Shown here piece by piece: positions 57,698-64,000 of a stretch of DNA of 64,000 bases. The DNA comes from Torymus aiolomorphi. Lineage: Eukaryota; Arthropoda; Insecta; Hymenoptera; Torymidae. Within the stretch, counting starts at the first letter, position 1. Each line of letters opens with the position of its first letter. Under the pieces are notes generated by a model. That model had not been told where the DNA came from, ran no database searches, and saw only the letters and a program-made list of their open reading frames with translations. Made by a program: the position numbers and the translations under genes. The stretch lies in NCBI GenBank assembly GCA_036365515.1, contig CM070874.1, positions 24,981,862 through 25,045,861 on the forward strand. The letters run 5' to 3'.

Positions 57698-59142
57698 GGC
57701 TTATTACCTAGAGCATATGGTCTTCCAAAAATCCATAAAGAAGGTATTCCACTAAGACCCATCATTTCAACTATTGGTAGCCCAACACATTATTTATCTA
57801 AGATCATTTACAATGAATTAAAAAATTGTATTCCGAAACCGCTTTCTCATATTAATAATAGTTTCGAGATGAAAGATAAAATCAGTAAAATTATAATACC
57901 CAGGACATATGTACTTCTATCTCTGGACGGTTGCTCTCTGTTTACAAATATACCGTGCGATTTAGTATGAGAAAGAATAGACAGACGTTACACACATATT
58001 CACAATAAATGCAAAATTCCTTTTCATGAGATTCGGAATATAGTCTGTTTTTTATTTGAAACACATATTTCACTTTCAACAATAGAACTTATAAACAAAT
58101 ATTTGGCACACCTATGGGTTCTCCTATCTCACCATTATTCGCTGACATGGTTATGGAAGATTTAGAAATAGACTGCTTACTCGAATTAAAAATTACACAC
58201 GATTGTATTACGCTCTTTTACTTTAGATATGTAGACGACACAATTTTATGTATAAAAAGCGATCAAGTTGATACAGTTCTACAAGTGTTTAACAAGTATA
58301 ATATTCATCTTAAATTTACATTCGAATCTGAAATAGACAATAGTATAAATTTTTTAGATCTAAATCTTACGAGAAAAAACAATCAAATTTTGACTAATTG
58401 GTATCAAAAAACAACAGCATCAACGAGATTGTTAAATTATAATTCTAACCACACCATACAACAAAAAATAATCATCGTTGCGAACCTGGTGGATAGAGCA
58501 ATTCTTTTATCGGATACTTGTTTTCATGACGCGAATATACACAAAATTACAGAACTTCTCTTATGTAACGTTTATCCTTCCGAATTTATAAACATACACA
58601 TACGAAATAGACTTCGAAAACTCAAATATCACAATAAAAAAACTAATAATGAGAACCGTCCACTAACTACAATTTCCATTCCGTATAATAATACTTTTTA
58701 TAAAAAATGTTCGTATATTTTAAACAAATATAATATCTGCACAGTACCTTTGATCAACAAAAAATTGAACAATATAATTAAATTAGGAAAGGGTAAAATA
58801 GAAAAATCAGAAACATGTGGCGTAGTCTATAAGATAAATTGTATGTCTTGTACATCGACTTATATTGGTGAAACTAAGCGAATGTTAAAAACTAGAAGTA
58901 AAGAACATGAAAGAGATAAGGATAACAAATCAGTGATAGCAACACACCAAAGAACTATGAAACACATCGTTGATTGGAAAAACATCCAAATTTTAGACAG
59001 GGAAAATAATTACACGAAACGAATTATTTCCGAAATGTTACATATTAATTTAAATCATAACTCGATCAATAGAATAGAAGATACACAAAATTTGAATAAT
59101 ATATACAAAAAGCTGTTAAGAACGTTACATTTAAAAAGGTAA
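57698..59142 (+). pseudogene. PLE C right copy: RT + GIY-YIG, 5' part broken
   Basis: Begins at the junction with LLPRAYGLPKIHKEGIPLRP and SPTHYLSKIIYNELK, then YVLLSLDGCSLFTNIP. A TGA-type stop follows PCDLV (about 57968) and a frameshift near 58080. From 58114 a 342-codon frame is open: MGSPISPLFADMVMEDLE, FRYVDDTILC (catalytic), INFLDLNLTRKNNQILTNWY, CGVVYKINCMSC, STYIGETKRMLKTR, ending LLRTLHLKR at 59142. The active-site and endonuclease regions are intact. Confidence 0.9.
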
Positions 59143-59340
59143 ACAAGCGTGATAATATATAAACCCCAGCGAAGCGTGCATTATGTTTCTGTACTATCTC
59201 GACTCTACTGGTATATCTTACCAGTATCGACTTAGCTATTTATAGGTAAATGTTTTTGCATAGATTGTGTTTAATTTATTTGACTAGTTTTTTATTTTTA
59301 TTTATGTATGTGTTCTAACTCTGCATATTTTTAATAAAGC

Positions 59341-59372
59341 CTGAAGAGGTCAGGGAACTTCCTGACGAAACG
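59341..59372 (+). ncRNA. Hammerhead-like motif, PLE C right end
   Basis: Same sequence as the complement of 56588-56619, about 200 bp after the stop codon. Confidence 0.65.
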
Positions 59373-59496
59373 TTGCAATCGAATATTCAAGATTGTTTTC
59401 AAAGTTATTTCTGGGAATTGGCCCTCACGAGGATCCTCATAACATTTAAATTATTAAACATGGAGGGTGCCACTCAACATAATAAGGTTACATGAG

Positions 59497-61197
59497 GTTC
59501 ATTATATTTTATGTATATTAATGGGGAAATACAAAATAGCAATTTCTACAGTACAAACTTACATGGATATATAAGGAAAATCTCATTAAAAAAGTATAGG
59601 TTTCTATAAGTAAATGAATTTATAAGGATAATATAGTATTTCCTACTAAAACATTTATAATAGTTATTAGTAAAATCCAATTTACCAAAAGAATACCAGC
59701 GTAAAAATACTATATGAGATTTAATAAGTTTTTACCATTTGAAATTGTATAATATTATATAGTATTTTTCTCATTTATTGAGCCTCAATTGATTGAGCTT
59801 TAACAAGGATATGCATATAAAAAGTAAATAAGAATTTATGATGGATATATGAAAAGGTTAATAGGCTGTTATGTGAATAGTGCATAACAAAATAAAAATG
59901 GAATTATATAGAAATTCCGGGTGCAAATACACATATTAAAAAGCTTATTGTATATGAATCTATATGCAATATAAATATTGGAAAAAACTATATAATACGT
60001 ATTAAATAAAATAGTATATGTTTAAAACGGAATATATTTAATACGAATACTCAATTACCAATTGTTTTCATAATACATGTATTTTCTGTTATACAACAAA
60101 CGTTACTTTATCAGAAAAAATGTACAATTTATAAAAAAGTATAATCTATTTTATGAGGTGTTATGCGTTTTCAAATAATTTTGTAAATAATTATCTTATT
60201 CGCATGTAAGACAAGACGAAAACAAAAGCGAAGGTCAGAAATTCCTAGAAGTCGCGGCAGTTACGCGGTGGGAAGGGGAGAAAGCGCTTGAGCCACGTGG
60301 AGAGCCCGAGAGCGTCCGAGCGGCGTATGGCGCCGCACAGTGGGCCCAAATGAACATGTCTGGACAAAATAAAATATCTTCTTTTGGAACTGATCGATTG
60401 GGATGTGGATAATCTTAAAATTGTAGATAAAATATTTAAAAAAATTTCAAGGTCAGTCCAAGATCAATATATAAAAATTTACTTTTTCTTAATGATCAGA
60501 AGAAGCTGGGCTGTTACCCAAACAAGCTGAATAGATTTGAATGGGGTTTTCGGATCGCTGATAGCAAATCAGCTGACAGAATTGTAAAATTCATTTGTTT
60601 GAACAATAATTTTCAAATTTTTTTTTCTATGAAATGTTAAATTAAAATAATAATTAGTTAAAACACGAATCATATATAAAAATAGAAAAATAATTATTTT
60701 GATTCAAATTAACTTAATAATTTTTTGTTATTGTAATATTCTCTTTAATTACCATAATAAAGCGTACAACTTTATGAAAAAATTAGTACAGAATACAACT
60801 TTTACATTACATACAAGTTGTATCCATTTTATATTATAATTATATTCGAATAATAATCCATTTTCATTACATAAGTGAAAAGAAATTCCTGCGAAAAAAT
60901 AATTCCTATCTAGTTATATATACTTATATATGTTTATATATCCTTATGTAGAACTATATGTATATTGTACATTTCTCGAAAGGGGTTTATAAAATCTGTT
61001 TTTTTATATATAGGGCTTTATCAAGCCCGATTTTGATTATGCAACCCGGGCTTCATAATATTTCTCAATATACGGGTTTATGCGGCCCGACCTAGAGTCT
61101 ATAACCCCATGGTCCATTATTTCTTTAGTCACTTGCCATAGGGAACTCTGGGCTGTAGGTACTAATATACAGCCTTGGGTTACATAAACCCCGATAT
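59497..61197. other. AT-rich interior of the CCCTGTTGAAAC element
   Basis: No ORF above background. GC-rich patch at 60230-60360 (TACGCGGTGGGAAGGGGAGA). Near 61010-61110 are repeated GGGCTT/AAGCCC and CGGG/CCCG short stems. Confidence 0.5.
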
Positions 61198-61234
61198 GTG
61201 TGCGTGCGTGGGTGCGTGCGTGCGTGTGTGTGTA
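61198..61234. repeat. TGCG/TG microsatellite
   Basis: TGTGCGTGCGTGGGTGCGTG followed by TG units. Confidence 0.88.
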
Positions 61235-61419
61235 TTATGTCTATGTCACTATGTATAAATAAGTATATAAGTATATACGACTGAATATCATTTTGCACGG
61301 GGTCTACAAGAAACTCTACTAAAAAGATAATCTTAGGACAAATTAATAATTATGCATGGCGATATATGGTCATGTATTATGGTATATAATCATATGAACA
61401 TGGACTTCTACTGACAGCA

Positions 61420-61560
61420 ATGTATAAGACCACTTGACCCGTCTGCATAAGTGTAATACCGTTTATACAAGTGTCTGCACAAGTCTTGCGTGACTAAAGA
61501 AATAATCTCTCTATGCTGATGTCTGCATAAGTCGGTCTCTGTCTGCATAAGTCTATTTCA
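61420..61560. repeat. Cluster of TCTGCATAAGT motifs
   Basis: GTCTGCATAAGT occurs at about 61441, 61529 and 61548, with the related GTCTGCACAAGT near 61471. Irregular spacing, function unknown. Confidence 0.6.
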
Positions 61561-61899
61561 ATTCCGGAAAGTGTTTGCATTACTAACGTTTCATATATTT
61601 ATACAATTTTATATATTATAACGAAGTTCCAAGATAAAATACGGAGAAACTAAGTTGTTTTTTTTATTTACATCGAAAAAGACTCATCATAAAAAACTGC
61701 AAAGACTTTCTAGTCAGCAAATACGAAATTTATAAAAAAAAAAAAAACAAAACTATGTTTTTTATGGGTTTTAATGGGGACTTCCTACATAATACTATAA
61801 GGATATTTGCTAATTCTATAAGACCTCTACAAACTATTGCTTTGAAAATTTTATTTTTAATAAAAATCTATGAATTGAAAAAATTATAGCAAAGTTTAT

Positions 61900-62175
61900 A
61901 ATATATATTTTAATGTATTTTCAATACATTATCATTGTTATGTCTAAAATCTATAAAAATCCTATAATCCTAAGAAAAATTTATTAATGTGTGACATCCA
62001 CATTAATTCGCAATGAAAACATTGTATTTTAACACATTATCATTGTTATGGATAAAATCGATAAAAATCTTATAATCCTATGAAATTTTATTAATATGTG
62101 ATATCCACATTAATTCACAATGAAAACATTGTATTTTTAATACATTATCATTGTTATCGGTAAAATCTATAAAAA
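61900..62175. repeat. ~105-115-bp tandem repeat, ~2.3 units
   Basis: Each unit has CATTATCATTGTTAT, AAAATC.ATAAAAATC.TA, ATCCACATTAATTC.CAATGA and AAACATTGTATTTT. Confidence 0.85.
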
Positions 62176-62866
62176 TCCTACAAGCAGAAAATTTTCATAT
62201 AAATCCTCATATATTTTAGTACATGTAGAAGTTTTATGTGGAAATACTCAATAGTTCAGTATTAATTTTTACTTAAACTTGGTTTTTAAAGTCAATTTTT
62301 TCCTCCACATAAGGTAGAATAAATTCTTATTAACTTTACTTGTTATGAAATTATTTACATTACAATGGCTTTAATGTGTATGTAGGTGCAAAAACTATAT
62401 TATCCTCATTCATCAATTATTTTATATGGTTTTATGGGGCGGTTTCAACAGGGAATATTTGTTTTTTCGTTTAAGAGTAATTTTTCTAATTCTGTTTATT
62501 TCTTTTTTTGTAAATTAAAACTAATGTTAGTTATACGTTAAATAATTAACGTACTTGTAGCCAAGTGAAATTCTTTATAATGTGAGAAAAGTGGCGTTCA
62601 TACTTATAATCTAGTATTGACTAAAACGCGATTTTATGTAATAGATTAAGCTAAAAAAATAGAAAGAGATATATGGTATTGAAATATTTTTGATGTATAT
62701 CATGAAAAGGTTTATAATTTGTTAAATACTGTTGATCTTAATTTTTCTCAGAGAGAAAACCCATTTGTAAAAATAATCAAATTTCTTTTTGTATGGATAG
62801 ATGGAGTAAATATGAAATTCAAATATAATATCAATTTTGTTAAGTGGGAGAGTTTACACTAACTAA

Positions 62867-63139
62867 ACATACATAGGAGAAACAAAAAGATCCTTAGTTA
62901 CTCGTATTAATGAACATAAGAAAAATAAAAATAAAGATTCGGTGGTTAGTACACACCAAGTAGAAAATAAACATGAATTTGACTGGGATAATACGCGGAT
63001 TTTAGATTTTGAAAGTAATTATTTAAAAAGATTGATTTCAGAAATGATTCACATAAAAAATAATAAAAACAGTATTAATAAAAAAGAAGATCTTCGAAAA
63101 CTAAGTACCACGTATTTTCCCGTTATTAATTTATTATAG
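62867..63139 (+). pseudogene. PLE D GIY-YIG endonuclease C-terminal part
   Basis: Open from 62867: TYIGETKRSLVTRINEHKKN, VVSTHQVENKHEFDWDNTRI, LDFESNYLKRLISEMIHIKN, ending FPVINLL at 63139. Closely follows the family C order (STYIGETKRMLKTR .. IQILDRENNYTKRIISEMLH). The VYKI half of the motif upstream is degraded by a stop at 62864. Confidence 0.8.
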
Positions 63140-63348
63140 TCATATTCAAAATAAGGTAAACACTGTACAAATGTATATAAACATGGGATCAATGTTGATG
63201 GTTTTAATCATCAAATAACATCTGATTGACGACGGATTATATTTGATCTATAAGACTAGGTAATGTAAAACATCAAAAATGTGTTACTCAAAAGTTTATG
63301 TAAATTTATGTAAAAAACTACAAATAATATGTGTTTCTAATAAAGGGC

Positions 63349-63381
63349 CTGACGAGGTTGGCGTAAATAGCCGACGAAACG
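63349..63381 (+). ncRNA. Hammerhead-like motif, PLE D
   Basis: CTGACGA, extra G, stem II GTTGGC/GCCGAC (one G:T) with loop GTAAATA, GAAACG. Core boxes intact. Confidence 0.62.
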
Positions 63382-63470
63382 TTGCCACAATTAGAAAAGT
63401 CGTTTTCTTTTCACATCTTTGCCTCCTACGATCGTACTCAATAACATTTTTGAATAACAATGGATGGCGT

Positions 63471-64000
63471 TAAACCTTCAAATTTGTAATTTTTCGTTTT
63501 TATAATATTGTATTTTTCGAAAAATCTCCAGTCATTGACAAGAAATTCCAATCTTTATCGGATGCACGAGCATTTTTTTTTAGAAAAACTAACAGGAAAA
63601 TTTTTCGCTGATGCAAATGATTTTCTCTGCTTGAGTAACGCTAAATTCCGTAACGTATGCGAAATGCATCTCGTAGGCCATAAATCTAATTTTCCCCGCT
63701 ACCTACAACGTAATTTTGTAAAATGGTTCTCTTAGTGTAAAATTCATATATTTAAAATAACAAGAGATATTACCACTCATACAAACAATTGAAAAAAATT
63801 ATATTTCGATTTAAAATAAATATAAAAAAGGCGCATATCTTTGTAATAATCTATGCAAATAAAAATAGAAAATGCAATGATTTGTAACTGCATAGTACAT
63901 GACTCGAAATGCGCGATCCCCTATGCCTACCCAACTTTTATGCATACAAAAAGGATCCCTTATTTCAGACTCAGGTGAGGAATTTTCAGCTCATTTACTC
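63471..64000. other. Right-edge spacer
   Basis: AT-rich. The 75-codon plus frame (63508-63735) shows no known motif. Confidence 0.45.

Larger units (their letters stand above)
56495..59496. mobile_element. Penelope-like element C, head-to-head palindrome
   Basis: Exact 15-bp target duplications ATAAGGTTACATGAG at 56495-56509 and 59482-59496. Left copy minus (56510 to about 57697), right copy plus (to 59481). Outer arms are inverted copies (GAGGATCCTCGTGAGGGCCA). The right end has a ~31-nt tail (ACATGGAGGGTGCCACTC) absent on the left. Confidence 0.92.
56405..62453. mobile_element. Putative DNA element with CCCTGTTGAAAC termini, interrupted by PLE C
   Basis: 56405 onward reads CCCTGTTGAAACGGCCCTAT and the complement of the right end (62453 leftward) reads CCCTGTTGAAACCGCCCCAT, followed on both sides by A..AACC and ATAAAATA. 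Without the PLE the element is about 3.1 kb. No transposase is seen in it. Its target duplication was not identified, so the boundaries rest on TIR similarity alone. Confidence 0.5.
62640..63470 (+). mobile_element. PLE family D, 3' remnant
   Basis: GIY-YIG coding end (62867-63139) followed by ~210 bp and a hammerhead-like motif (63349-63381), the same order as in families A and C. No inverted partner arm is visible in the window. The 5' limit is uncertain. Confidence 0.7.

Overview
This is eukaryotic, AT-rich DNA made almost entirely of transposable elements and other repeats. I found no intact host protein-coding gene, tRNA or rRNA. The mixture of Penelope-like elements (PLEs) with GIY-YIG endonuclease, D,D34D mariners, DUF4817-type DDE transposons, TTAA-flanked miniature elements, a Jockey-superfamily LINE and GA/CT-rich microsatellites points to an arthropod, most likely an insect. 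A hymenopteran would fit but is not proven.

Layout. 1-6990: two arrays of a ~438-bp repeat facing each other about an axis near 5020, resembling a foldback element, with PLE family A (copy A1) inserted at 959-3159. 7140-9849: a decayed LINE with AP endonuclease and RT. 10-14.1 kb: a tandem ~456-bp repeat, a hairpin-rich GC island (11.28-12.07 kb), a palindromic mini-PLE with two hammerhead motifs, and a transposase fragment. 14.76-17.15 kb: copy 1 of repeat R. 17.5-18.2 kb: minisatellite. 19.02-21.98 kb: a DUF4817-type transposon with AGGTCA-rich subterminal repeats. 22.7-23.4 kb: a palindromic PLE remnant (family B). 24.0-26.1 kb: GC-rich leader and a dead Ulp1/C48-like peptidase. 26.26-33.29 kb: oppositely oriented LTR-like sequences enclosing CT microsatellites, a 1.47-kb TTAA-flanked foldback element and a LINE tail.

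33.3-35.9 kb: fragment of an unclassified TIR transposon (called Z here). 35.93-38.37 kb: a second DUF4817-type transposon. 39.2-40.2 kb: an unrecognised decayed protein. 40.2-41.1 kb: a second hairpin-rich island. 41.17-45.08 kb: PLE A2, a head-to-head palindrome with exact 13-bp target duplications and one arm with a 466-codon open frame containing RT and GIY-YIG. 45.9-50.5 kb: a 177-bp tandem array split by a mariner, which is itself split by repeat R copy 2. 51.2 and 51.8 kb: two small inverted-repeat elements. 53.1-54.7 kb: second copy of Z with both TIRs. 55.0-56.2 kb: a second mariner. 56.4-62.45 kb: an element defined by short TIRs and interrupted by PLE C (exact 15-bp target duplication). 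62.6-63.5 kb: remnant of PLE family D.

Main themes: five of the six PLE loci are inverted head-to-head arrangements. Hammerhead-ribozyme-like motifs lie at the ends of four PLE families and of the mini-PLE. Two transposons with different TIR tips share dense AGGTCA half-sites. An apparently unclassified TIR transposon, Z, is present in two copies.
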